Notes: a model not told the origin generated them from the letters alone. A stretch of DNA of 20,397 nt from Terana coerulea (GCA_024811115.1 JAKOGH010000424.1:1-20397); one strand, 5' to 3'. Counted from the stretch's first letter, positions 1 through 9,755 are shown. Numbers and translations: made by a program.

Positions 1-2524
1 GCTCCATCTCCCACTTCTCCTCCAAATTGAGTTGCTTCTTCGACTTCTTCGGCGGTGGTGGACGAGGCGGCGGGGGAGGTGGTGTACGACGGTTTGGATG
101 GAGCGGTGCGATCCGTCTGAGCATCGACTTTGAGGATTTGAGGTACGGCGAGTGGGTCGGCCGCGCGGCAGCGGCGTAGGGCGAGCCGGGCATTGAGTTC
201 ACTTTGCGCAGAAGCTCGGACATTGGGGTGTTCGTCTTCTTGGGGATGATGGAGGACGCGCGGGATGGCGCGGGGTGGACAAGGCTGCGCTCGTGCGCTT
301 CGGAGCAGGGGTTAAATGCTCAAGGTCTTGTGACGACGAGCTTGGTTCACCATCCTTGACAGAATTATCCTATGAAGCTGTGAGTGAAGATAATTCGTAT
401 GAGAGGTAAGAACAAAACCGACCTTGAAGCTGCCATTGCGCCCGAGTCTACCAGGCGACTTAGGGCTCATGTGTCCGGAGGGTGAGCCCGCAGTGTCCCT
501 GCCCTTGCCCTTGTTGCGCTTCGGCGTGGCGGGTGCTTCATCAAACTCGTCCTCGTCGGAAAGAACGGCGCGTTTCTTGCCCTTTGCCTTGCCCTTTGCC
601 TTCGCTGTGCTGGGGAGCTGGCGCGTCGTCCTCGCTCACCGGGGCCTTCGCAGGAGCTTTCTTCGGAGGCGGGTCCTTCGATCGGCGCTCAGTCTCGGAT
701 TCCTAGCGGGGAGAGCTCAGACGACTCTCCGGCGTCGGGGTTCGGGGAAGCGAGTCATCCAGGACAGGCTCAGGTAGAGGTGAGTCTCCGTTTCTCTGCA
801 CGCGTGAATGCTTTTCGGGACTGTCGACCTCCACAACGACTTGCATCTTCTTCCCTCTGCCGGCCGCCTTTTGTTTTCGACTTCGACTGTGGTTCCTCCG
901 TGTCCTCCAGGTTAAGCTCAGGAACCTCGCCGCCAACCTTCTTCTTCTTTGGCTTTGGTTTGGGTTTCGCTTTCGCCTTGGGCTTGGCTGCCCAGTCGGA
1001 CTCCTCATCGTCGTCAACAGACTGCTTCTTCCCCTTCACCTTAGGCTTCGGTTTCGACTCTGCCACCCAGTCGGACTCCTCGTCGTCCACAGCCTTCTTC
1101 TTGCCTTTCGCTTTGGGTTTGACCACTGGCTCGGCCCCCCAGTCCTCTTCATCGTCCTCTGCAGCTTTCTTCTTCCGCGGAGCCTTCTTCTTGGGCTCAG
1201 CGGGAGGAAGGGGTACTGTTTCGCCCGTATGTATGCTGTCGTGAAAGGGATCTCGAGAAGTGGATGCAGCGGGAGGTGTCGGCGGTGAGGACGAAGCAAA
1301 GAATGCTGGAGGTGGTGGTGGTGGTGGCGGCATGAGAACCGTCGAGGAAGTTGATGCCTTGTCGGGACCTTCTCGTTCGTCGTCCGTCAGAATATTAGAA
1401 GGTCTCTTCCGCTTACGCGCAGGAGGCGCAGGAATAGGCGATGAAAGGGGACTGAGGTTCGCTGCAGGGTTCGAGGAAACGGGTGGTAGAGGGGCAGACG
1501 AGGGTAGCGGTGGGTCTGAAGGCGGTAGCTGCGAGCTCGGGGCAGGAGGATCGGACGTCGGCACCGGGAGCGTTATGAGAGTTGAGGCTGGTGGCTCAAG
1601 CTCGTGATCCATTTTCTTCTTCTTGCGAGGAGACTGGCGTGACGAGGCTGGTTGTGCCTTTTGCTTCTCTTTCTCCTTGGTAGCAGGTTTAGTAGCGGGT
1701 TTAGCTGCGGAAGTAGACTTGGGCTTGGGCTTCTTTGGAAGCAAGGAGAGTTCGTCGTCCGAGTCAGAGGTTAGCTCGATTATGTCTGCGGGATCGACCA
1801 TGGTTATAGGCTTTGCCTTGCCTCGCGCCCGCATTTTGGCTCGTTCTGCGATATCCAAAGAGTACGGCTCTATCTCATCTTCCATCCGTCTCTTCCCCCT
1901 CTGAAGTGTGCCAGAAAGACTCATACTTGGCTCGATGGTCGAATTCGCCAGTGCAGGAGGAACCACGGAGGTTGGGACATTGCTGATACTGGATGTGGAA
2001 GCAGCGATAGCAGGAGTGGCCGGAGCTACCTTCAGGCGTTACCGGAGGTCCCTTGTATATGGGTCTTGGTTTGGGGCGAGGCTTCTTGGGTGGGGGAGCG
2101 TCGCCAGCAGAGTGAATGGTTGAATGAGTATTGGAGGGCGCAGTAAATGTACCAATAGTGGAGGGACCAGCTGCATTATACACAGTAGGAGGTGCAGGGA
2201 CGCCATTATGGCTGATTGGTTGTCGGGAAGTGAGACTGTTCTTCGAAGAACTCGACGACTCTGCGGCCCCAGGGAGAACCGCGATGGGAGGGTGCGACAG
2301 AGGTGAGCCTAGTAGTAGCCCGACATCCTTGACAGACATTTCTATACTAGTGTCTGCGGTCTTCGATGATGTGTCTGTGCCCTCCGGATTAATGCCAGTC
2401 ACGTATGCGTCTACGCAGTTCAGTGCTCACCAGCGATACTGCCATTCAGCAAGTCGAGGGGACCGAGCAACATCTCGTCCTCGCTGTCCTCTACAATCTC
2501 TGAGTCGTCATATCTGCTGGCCAT
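1..2524 (-). CDS. Low-complexity, probably nuclear protein with Cys cluster; frame broken, 3' end outside window
   Basis: I do not recognise the family. Exon 1 (2524-2431) starts at ATG with MASRYDDSEIVEDSEDEM; a 56-nt GTGAGC...CACAG intron (2430-2375) leads in phase into exon 2. A Ser/Pro/Thr-rich region follows, then a Cys cluster (CYRC-x7-C-x6-C, about 2006-1950) that could bind zinc, then long Lys/Pro/acidic stretches (about 1870-900) such as IIELTSDSDDE. The distal part (about 290-1) contains MSELLRKVNSMPGSPYA and a proline run. Basic and acidic low complexity suggests a chromatin-associated protein (inference). The reading frame must shift near 1895-1899 (C5), 869-872 (T4), 612-615 (G4) and 254-262, and an in-frame TAG lies at 705-703. 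An intron near 424-360 is likely. Either the gene is decaying or the sequence has indel errors; introns could explain some of the shifts. It diverges from the DUF427 gene at 2821 across a 296-bp promoter. Confidence 0.55.
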
Positions 2525-2820
2525 GCTGTGCACGGCGATGTCGGGAGCGGCGTGGGTGGTGGTCGGTAGTCAATGAGCAGGGTGGTAGGAGACGCGCGTG
2601 TTCTGCGAGCGGCAGGAGAATGCCGAGAACGACGCGTTGACATGAGTCATGTGATCGCGCCCCATTAGGCGTGCGCCTGTGACGTCTGCCCAAGGGCGTA
2701 CGTACGGTCTCACATGGACATCGCTGGGTGCAAGGGAATTGCATCAGATAGTCATCTGAGGTCTTCTGCGCATTCATATAAAGCCAAGGCGAGCACTAGA
2801 GCTCTTTGCAGTCACCCACC
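2525..2820. promoter_or_regulatory. Bidirectional promoter, copy 1
   Basis: This 296-bp gap separates divergent start codons (2524 minus, 2821 plus). It holds a TATAAA box at 2777-2782, about 40 bp before the plus-strand ATG, and an ATGAGTCAT motif at 2642-2650 followed by GTGATCGCGCC. The same arrangement recurs in the second block at 4832-5143. Confidence 0.6.
2642..2650. promoter_or_regulatory. bZIP (Gcn4/AP-1-type) palindrome, copy 1
   Basis: ATGAGTCAT is the consensus half-site pair of Gcn4/Cpc1-type bZIP factors. It lies in a stretch of more than 40 bp that is unchanged in the duplicated block (4950-4958), while flanking promoter sequence has diverged. Function is inferred. Confidence 0.45.
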
Positions 2821-3716
2821 ATGTCCCAGCAGTTCCCAGCCTCTGTTCCTCACGTCGAGCAATCGTCCAGGCGCGTCAGAGTTGTCTTCGGAGGACAATT
2901 CATCATCGACACGACAAAGGCAAAATTAGTGTATGCTTCCAGCTATGTTATGTAGAGTAGAATTCTGAGATGCCTATAGCTGGCTGAAGCCGTACTTCCC
3001 CGTCTTTTTCTTCGATATCGCTGACGTTCCTGAGAAATATCTCAAAGAAAACGCGTCAGGAGATGACTCTAGTCGCAAAGTCTTCGACGTTGTAGTTGGG
3101 GAGCGTAAAGCAGAAGCCGCTGCGGAGATCTATAGCGAAGACAAACTCAAAGGTCTCATCACCCTCAAACACAACGCAATGGATGCCTGGTTCGAGGAGG
3201 ATGAAGAGGTCTTCGCCCACCCCAAGGACCCATACAAGGTGCGCCTTTCCTCTGGACACGGTAGTAGAAGAGTCTAACAGTCGTGCGTACGAGCAGCGCG
3301 TAGAGGTACAGCTGTCCTCCCGCCACGTTCGCGTGGAATTGAACGGCGTGGAAGTCGCCAATAGCAAGAGACCGCGCTTCCTATTCGAGACTGGCTTCCG
3401 CAGGCGCATATACATCCCCAAACTTGACTGCAAGTTCGAGTGGCTCACGCCCTCGCAGCTGACCACTGAATGCCCGTACAAAGTAAGCAATCCTCTTTGT
3501 CGGTGGAGGCTTCTGGTTGTTTGCGATGTTGACTGCGAGGCTGCTGATCAGGGCGTATCGCAGTACTACAATCTCCGCCTGCCCGACGGCACCGTGGCAC
3601 AGGATAGCGTCTGGTGGTACCGCGCCCCGAACCCTGAGTGCATCGAAATCAGGGGACTCGTTGCGTTCTACGACGAGAAATTCGACGTCTTCATTGGCGG
3701 AGAGCTGCAGGAGTAG
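2821..3716 (+). CDS. DUF427 (PF04248) domain protein, copy 1
   Basis: Four exons join cleanly: 2821-2930, 2980-3238, 3297-3482 and 3552-3716, with introns of 49, 58 and 69 nt, giving 239 residues. The C-terminal half (exons 3-4, from about residue 124) is a canonical DUF427 domain. Visible landmarks are VRVELNGVEVANSKRPRFLF, RRRIYIPKLD, TTECPYKG, the W-W-Y motif before the PNPE segment, and IRGLVAFYDEKFDVFIGGEL. The N-terminal half (VRVVFGGQFIIDTTKAKLVW onward) resembles a second, more diverged copy of the fold, so this is probably a tandem-domain protein. Pfam also calls the family NTP_transf_9; its biochemical role is unclear, and I assign none. No signal peptide or membrane segment is seen. 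The start is supported by a TATAAA box 39 bp upstream and by conservation in the paralogue at 5144. Confidence 0.88.
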
Positions 3717-4320
3717 AGTAAATTGATCACCACCAGCACTGGGTCTGTCGAAGTATTCAAAGGGTATGCCGACGGGGGTAGATTCTGGAGAAGTGGCGTG
3801 ATCTCGTGACCGACCGAGTAGTGGTATGGGTAAAGCGTTGACTCTGTCAGGTGGCATGGGTGAGAAACAGGAATCAGACATGTATCGACGTACTTACGCA
3901 TTTACCACAAGCCAGCATGTGATATAACCGACAGCGTATTTGAGTAAAGGCGGACAAAACATGTTTTGATGCAAGTCTCGTATGGAAGGAACTCTTGAAC
4001 ATATTACTCTGTAATGACACGCACTGGGATAAACCTAAGGACTGACGACGATCTTCCTTCCCAAAGACCCCCTATTACTCTGGAGCAGAAATCAGTAGAC
4101 TTCGACCGTGAAAAGTATTCAAAGCGCAACAGGAAGGCAGCCCCTAACCAAGATTCCCTACATACCACTATGTAGGACTTGCAGTTCATGGCTTAACGGT
4201 TGGTTTGGCCGAGTTTATACACGAGAAGGTCCAACGCCCTCTTTGTCGGCCATCGCCATGCATTGCTGTGCACAGCACGAAGTATTCTAGTAAGTAAAGT
4301 GCGCATCGCTTAGCTATCAC
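3717..4320. other. 3' flank of DUF427 copy 1, no gene supported
   Basis: Noncoding sequence aligned with 6064-6598. Short open frames on both strands are not conserved between the two copies, which argues against a gene here. Confidence 0.5.
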
Positions 4321-4460
4321 GGGTCCTCGGGGCTAGACCTGCCGCCTCTTCAAGTTAGAAAACGATGGAACACTTAGGTTGCTCTCACCTTCACTACCCA
4401 CGGCCTCAATACCAGGCCACATCACTCATGTCCGTATAGGAGTGTCAAAATCTATACTGT
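4321..4460 (+). repeat. Dispersed repeat, copy A, at duplication junction
   Basis: About 140 bp, roughly 80% alike by eye to 7770-7896 in the same orientation. Shared landmarks are CTCGGGGCTAGACCTGCCG, CGATGGAACACT, AGGTTGCTC and GTCAAAATCT. Its right edge coincides within about 3 bp with the start of duplicated block 2. It could be a fragment of a transposon or solo LTR; no coding content or clear termini were seen. Confidence 0.65.
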
Positions 4461-4601
4461 ACCAATAGTGGAGGAACCAGCTGCATTATACACACCAGGA
4501 GTTAGAGGTACGCCATTACGGCTGATTGGTTGTCGGGAAGCGGGACTGGTCTTCGAAGAACTTGACGACTCTGCAGCTCCAGGAAGAACTTCGGTGAAAA
4601 G

Positions 4602-4831
4602 TTACAACAGAGGTGAGCCTGGTGAGAGTCCGACATCCTTGACGGAGATTTCTACGCTCGTATCCACGGTCTTCGATGATGTGTCTGTGCCCTCCGGGTT
4701 ATAGTCTGTGTATGCAGCTACAAAATTCGCTACTCACCAGCGATACTGTCATTCAGCAAGTCGAGGAGATCGAGCAACATCTCGTCCTCACTATCCTCCA
4801 CAACCTCGAAATCGTCATGCCGGCTCGCCAT
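4602..4831 (-). pseudogene. Truncated copy of the left-end gene's first exons
   Basis: ATG at 4831 opens MASRHDDFEVVEDSEDEM, matching the exon 1 at 2524. Exon 1 is again 94 nt (4831-4738), followed by a 53-nt GTGAGT...CACAG intron (4737-4685). Exon 2 keeps the frame (DTSSKTVDTSVEISVKDVGL) but meets TAA at 4604-4602. Homology to the parent gene continues to about 4458 and then ends at the duplication breakpoint, so the Cys cluster and Lys-rich parts are absent. A transcript of about 55 codons could still be made from the intact promoter. I call it a pseudogene because the frame stops early and most of the gene is missing. Confidence 0.75.
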
Positions 4832-5143
4832 GTTGCTCACGACGATGTCAGGAGCGGCGTGGGTGGTGGTATGTGGCGAATGAGCGAGGCAGCAGGAGAC
4901 GTGCGGTGTTCCGCGAGCGGCAGGAGAACGCCGAGAACGACGCGTTGACATGAGTCATGTGATCGCGCCCCATTAGGGGCGCGCGCTTCTGTGACGTCTG
5001 CGCAGGCAGGCGCACTGTCTCACATGGGCGTCGCTGAGTACAAGCGAGTCGGATGAGTCAGTCATCTGGGATTTTCTGCGTTTTCATATATATAAAGTCA
5101 ACAGACCATCAGAAAGCACCTGAGCTCTTTGCGGTTGCCCACC
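4832..5143. promoter_or_regulatory. Bidirectional promoter, copy 2
   Basis: 312 bp between the stub ATG (4831) and the DUF427 ATG (5144). TATAAA lies at 5091-5096. The ATGAGTCAT palindrome is at 4950-4958, and a second TGAGTCA at 5054-5060 has no equivalent in copy 1. Confidence 0.55.
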
Positions 5144-6063
5144 ATGTCCCAGCGGATCATGTCCCAGCGGTTCCCAACCTCTCTTCCTCACATCGAGCAA
5201 TCTTCTAAGCGCGTCAGAGCTCTTTTCGGGGGACAGTTCATCATCGATACTACCGAGGCAAAATTAGTGTGCGCTCCTAGCTTTGTTACGATGTGTAGAT
5301 AACCATACTGAGAGACCTATAGCTGGCTGAAGCCAAACTATCCCATCTATTTCTTCAATGCCACCGATGTTCCCCAGAAACACCTCAAAGAAAGCCCGGT
5401 AGGAACTGATACCGGCAGGAAAGTCTACGATATCATAGCTGGGGAGCAGAAGGCAGAAGGTGCCGCGGAGATCTATCGTGAAGGTGAACTCAAGGATCTC
5501 ATCACTGTCAAAATCGGCGCCATGGATGCCTGGTTTGAAGAAGATGAAGAAATCTTCGTCCACCCCAAGGACCCATACAAGGTGCGCCTTTCCTTCCGAA
5601 CACAGCGACAGAAGACTCTAAAACCCGTGTGTGTGAACAGCGCATAGACGTACAGCTTTCGTCTCGTCACGTTCGCATCGAGTTGAATGGGGTGGAAGTC
5701 GCCAACTCCAAGAGACCGCGCTTCTTGTTCGAGACAAGCCTCCGCAGGCGCACATACATCCCCAAGCTTGACTGCAAGCTCGAGTTGCTCACGCCTTCGC
5801 AGCTGACCACTGAGTGCCCGTACAAGGTAAGCAATCCTCTCTGTAGGCGGAAACTTTAACTAGTCATCTGGCTTACTGACTCTGATGGCATTTGTCAGGG
5901 CGTAGCGCAGTACTACAATGTCCGCCTACCCGACGGTACCGTTGCACAGGACAGCGTCTGGTGGTACCGAAACCCGAACCCTGAGTGCATCGAAATCAGG
6001 GGACTGGTCGCGTTCTACGACGAGAAATTCGATGTTTTCGTCGACGGCGAGTTGCAGAAGTAA
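5144..6063 (+). CDS. DUF427 (PF04248) domain protein, copy 2
   Basis: Four exons at 5144-5268, 5323-5581, 5641-5826 and 5899-6063 (introns 54, 59 and 72 nt) give 244 residues. Exon lengths match the paralogue at 2821 except for 15 extra nt at the start: ATGTCCCAGCGGATC precedes a second ATGTCCCAGCGG, so two in-frame start codons (5144 and 5159) are available. The C-terminal DUF427 domain is intact (RIELNGVEVANSKRPRFLF, TTECPYKG, the W-W-Y motif, IRGLVAFYDEKFDVFVDGEL). By eye, exons 3-4 differ from copy 1 at about 14 of 116 residues, while exon 2, encoding most of the N-terminal half, differs at about 30 of 86. Reading frame and splice sites are all kept, so both copies are likely functional. 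The role of the family is unclear. Confidence 0.87.
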
Positions 6064-6778
6064 AGCGCGCCGATTACCTCGATCACCACTGGCACTGGGT
6101 CTGTCGAAGTGTTTGAAGGGTACGATGATGGGGGCAGAGATTCTGGAGAAGAGCACGAAGTGCTGGCGTGATCTCGTGATCGTACCGAGTGGTGTTATAA
6201 GTAGAGCGGTGACTCCGTCACGTAGTATGGGTGAGAAACGGGAATCAGACATGTATTGTTGTACTTACGCATTTACCACGAGCTGGCATGTGATATAACC
6301 GACGGTATGTCTAAGTAAAGGCGGACAAAGGATGTTTGGATGCCAGACTCGGATGGGAGGAACTTTTGAACATATTACTGTGGAATGGCATGCGGTGGGA
6401 GAAACCTAAGGACCGACGACGACGTTCCTTCCCAAAGACCCTCTATCACTTTGGAGCAGAAATCAGTCGATTTCGACCATGAGATGTATTCTAAAGCGCA
6501 CCAAGACGGCCCCCTAACCAATATTCCAGACAGACCACTGGAGCTTGCATTTTATGGCCTAACGGTCGCTGTGGCCGAGTTCATACACGAGAAGGCCCCT
6601 CCGCCATGGCCCTCCTTCCTGAATCTGCATGAGGGTGTATTTCACTAGCTCGTTCTAATCGTACACATCAGATTGTTTGTACCCGTTACTGCATGCGTTG
6701 TTATCCATTCCGCACCTTCCAATCCACGACTTTCAGCTCAGTACCTATGATTTGGATTTTCTGCGGACCGACCGCGAA
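6064..6778. other. 3' flank of DUF427 copy 2, no gene supported
   Basis: The first ~530 bp align with the flank of copy 1. An 87-codon open frame at 6385-6648 is not kept open in copy 1, so I do not call it. Confidence 0.5.
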
Positions 6779-7592
6779 TCAGAGTATTGACATGTCTTGT
6801 GTTGAACCCTGAGCAGGAGCGGCAGGAGGTGGCTGCGCACTTGCTGGCCCACTCTGCTCGACCGCAACCTCTGCAGACAGACGAGAAATTTCAGAGAAGG
6901 CGGCTTTCAGTAGATCCATCTCAGCGTCGAGGTTTTCAGCGCGCGCCTTCATCTAGAATCGGCCGATGAGAATCATAGTGAGTGAAGGGCTGATGATAAC
7001 ATACTGCTGCTATGGTGTCACTGGCTGCGATGAGTTCGTGGTGATGGTTGTACACAAGCGACTGTCTTTCGCTATCTAACTCTCGTATGTCTTTCCTCTT
7101 CGTTGTTAGTGGTAAAAATGTTGTATACGAAAGAAACCACTCACCCGTCAGCAGCTCATTCTCTTTTCTCAGCAGCGCAGGAAGAGATGAAGTAGTAATA
7201 AGTTGCTCATAATACGCCTTCGCGTCAAAGACGTTAGAGTCTAATTTCAACGCGTTTAGAGGATGAATTTGTGAATTCTCATAGAGAGGAAAGACGTACC
7301 CAAGTCCATAGGGTCAGCCTTGCCGTGCAGCGGCGCCGGCGGTCCCACACCCAACCCATAGTGCTTCCTCAGCAAATCCCGCGCTCGTGTCTTTTGCCCT
7401 CCCGCCGGCGGAGGCGTCGAGGACGGCAGGATCCCCTGCGCGTAGTGCGCCGAGCTGCGTCGAGCTGCCAATCGCCGCGGGGCCCGACACGGAGCGGTTA
7501 GACACGGGCGAGTGCGGGCGAAGCGGCGAGGAGGTTGGCCGGGAGAGCGTAGAACGCGTAGGGCTCGCCGGCGGACTGGGTAGTTTAGACAT
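6779..7592 (-). CDS. VPS51: Vps51-like GARP/EARP tethering subunit, with one apparent +1 frameshift
   Basis: Vps51 is a small subunit of the GARP tether that receives endosome-derived vesicles at the trans-Golgi. Exons: 7592-7300, 7240-7145, 7090-7005 and 6952-6779 (introns 59, 54 and 52 nt). After an S/P/T-rich N-terminus (MSKLPSPPASPTRS) comes the family core: RARDLLRKHYGLGVGPPAPL, DPMDLDSNVFDAKAYYEQLI, SLPALLRKENELLTDIRELD, SERQSLVYNHHHELIAASDT, IAAMKARAENLD and FSEISRLSAEV, then a P/A-rich tail. The core and N-terminus are in different frames; removing one base from the A4 run (T4 on plus, 7392-7395) joins them into about 215 residues, close to the short yeast protein. The frameshift may be a sequence error, since all splice junctions and the rest of the frame are clean. 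The N-terminal frame choice is inferred from its composition and from STQLGALR-like text. Confidence 0.8.
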
Positions 7593-9420
7593 TGTAGGAT
7601 GTATGAAGGGTAGTATTTGTCGATTGTGGGGCGTACGGGTGGCACAGGAGGCTGAAGCGTTTAATGCAGTGGTAGCAGAGTGGTAGACCTGAATGAAGCT
7701 GCCGCTGGACGAAGCGGACACTCACGCTGGCGCTTGGATAAATCCCATCAGTGACCGGATCAAATTCTCGGGCCCTCGGGGCTAGACCTGCCGTCTCTTA
7801 AAAACCGATGGAACACTCAGGTTGCTCGCCTCCACTAGCCACGGTCTCAATAGTAGGCTACAACACCCACCCACACAGGAGGGTCAAAATCTCTGTCACG
7901 CTGAGTTTTATCTTTAGACTGAGCAGGGATAAAAAGTGTACTACGACTCGAGACCTCAATGACATCCGCAGCTGTGTGGCACTACGATGTGCGACTCGCT
8001 AAGGGAGCTTGCTAGGCTTCTCAAATTTTAACCACAACTGTTGTTGCTGCATTTGTCCCAACAGGAGTAAGCCCTTCGGACCCTTATTAAATGGGCTCCG
8101 GTCCTAATCTAGAGTGAACTCGGCCAGTGACGGGTATGTGCGATTATTCGAAGTAATCTGCTCTGGTGGACTTACCAGCAGTATATTGTGCAGGTGTCCC
8201 ACTGTATGGAATTATCGACATTGCATATGCTCACAGCACCTACGCTTTACTGTTATTTTACTGCGGTCCAAATTAGCTAAGCCATCTCAGTGCCTATTCC
8301 ATCAACTCAGACTGAAGTCACGGTATGAACCATAACCATACCCTTTTCAATCACCTTTAATGTCAGAAGCGCACCATTTTTTTCTGCAAGCCTCAGTGGG
8401 CCCGTGTTGAACGCGGCCTCTGCTGGGATGTCAGGGTCAGAGAATGTCGCTTGGCATCATGCTCCAAATACCCAGCTCTCTAGCAGTCGATTGCCTCCGA
8501 GTCGGCGATCGAGACTGAAGCTGGTGAATAATCCTCCATGCGAAGTCGTGCCTTGCTTACCAGACACTGTTCGTCATTCGCAGCAGATAGTTGCCTGACC
8601 TTAGCCTAAGCAGGCCAAAACTGGACGCCTGTTGTTCTTCCGCATATATTTGCATTTATTGCCAGTTCGTCAGCCAGGAGAGCTCGTGTGAGCCGTCACC
8701 GAGGCCGTCACATACGGTGTTCCGTTGTGATGCACGGATCGTCCCACATTCGGCATCTGACCAAACATTTGGTGCTTTCCGCGCCGGCTTACAGAGCTTC
8801 GGATCCAGGCTTCAAGACTTCAGGATCTAAAGCACCTAAACGGGGAAGTGAGTGCCACAGTTTCGAGGAGGTAAATTGCTGACTGACCAGTCATGTCCGC
8901 CGTATACTTCGTGTCTAACGCATGCTATCCTTCAGGAATCCTCGCAGTCGCTCTAGATTTGGCTGCGCACCAGTCAGCTACAAGAGGCATTACTCACCCG
9001 CGCGATCTGGACTCGAGTCTTTGCTGACATGTAAAGAAAGTGAACGCCACGGCGCCGTGGCCGCGATACCACTGGCGGGTCTACAGCACATGGGTGGCTC
9101 TTTGCGTATCGCTGCTTACTACCGGTTTGCAGGAAACGAAGCTTAAGCGTCGAGAAGAGGGTCCTTCGATGCCGATGTCAGTGTTAGTGATCGAGTGACC
9201 TCAATGCAAGAGCAGAAGCGCTGACTAAGTAATCATGAATCATGCGCCACAGCGACAGTAGTGACAGGACTTTTCTTGAGCTTCGTGGGACTGTATTTTC
9301 GCAGGACATTTACTTATCTGTGGAACGACCTACGCATAGATCTAGAGTGACATGCCGACTTGACATCAACGCAGCGGAATGACTAACTTAAGGGACCCAT
9401 CAGGAAAGGGGTTTTGGTTC
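7593..9420. other. Long intergenic region, no gene recognised
   Basis: Apart from the VPS51 upstream region and repeat copy B (7770-7896), only short open frames without introns, motifs or biased composition are seen on either strand. It may contain old transposon debris. Confidence 0.5.
7770..7896 (+). repeat. Dispersed repeat, copy B
   Basis: Second copy of the element at 4321-4460, same orientation, with small indels. It lies just upstream of VPS51. No terminal inverted repeats or target duplications could be recognised. Confidence 0.6.
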
Positions 9421-9440
9421 ATAGACGAGGGCCCAGGTAT

Positions 9441-9529
9441 GTAGACGAACATAGACCAGGCCAATCGATGTAGCGTAGAGTAGACCGCGCGCGTGTCTAC
9501 CTGGCGCTTTGTAGACGCCGAGGGTCTAC
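9441..9529. repeat. Left subterminal GTAGAC repeat cluster
   Basis: GTAGAC occurs at 9441, 9480 and 9511, and GTCTAC at 9495 and 9524, with variants ATAGAC at 9421 and 9451. Five exact hexamers in 89 bp is far above chance. Confidence 0.7.
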
Positions 9530-9755
9530 AGAGACACGCGTCGTCTTTGTAGCGCCCTGTAGCTTTCGTCCTCCCTCCATCGTCCCCAATAGACACTATT
9601 CACTGCCTCAATACTATGTTGGCGGCTTTTCCAACTCGCATAGGACGGCCTCCTCCGTACTCTGCAGACGTTCGAGCTTACTACCGCCATACACCAACCT
9701 GAAGCACCGCTCCTTGGACTTGTCGTGAAACTCCCGCGCTCTCAGGCTTTGTAGC

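Larger units (their letters stand above)
2148..4230. repeat. Duplicated block, copy 1
   Basis: Direct repeat of about 2.1 kb matching 4458-6598. It carries the 5' part of the minus-strand gene, the bidirectional promoter, the DUF427 gene and about 500 bp of 3' flank. Homology begins abruptly at TGTACCAATAGTGGAGG and fades after CACGAGAAGG. Many substitutions and small indels in the noncoding parts show that this is not a very recent event. Confidence 0.8.
4458..6598. repeat. Duplicated block, copy 2
   Basis: Partner of 2148-4230 in direct orientation. It begins inside the minus-strand gene, so that gene copy has no 3' part, and it carries a complete promoter and DUF427 gene. Confidence 0.8.

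Noticed and set aside
780..1904. Plus-strand open frames of 93-154 codons
   Set aside because: They are antisense shadows of the biased Lys/Pro/Ser-rich minus-strand gene, giving Ser/Phe/Gly-rich translations with no motifs.
1895..1950. A very short intron (26-37 nt, GTATGAGT donor to CTTCAG/GAGAG) joining the two frames of the left gene
   Set aside because: The CAG acceptor leaves the wrong frame, and the in-frame alternatives are too short with poor acceptors. A one-base change in the adjacent C5 run explains the join better.
4004..4290. Short open frames on both strands after DUF427 copy 1
   Set aside because: Not conserved as open frames in the duplicate; no motif or intron structure.
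6385..6648. 87-codon plus-strand open frame
   Set aside because: The homologous stretch of the duplicated block (about 4020-4230) is not open in the same frame, so no constraint is visible.
7808..9146. Series of 60-80 codon plus-strand open frames
   Set aside because: Chance-length frames without splice-linked continuity, recognisable domains or compositional bias.
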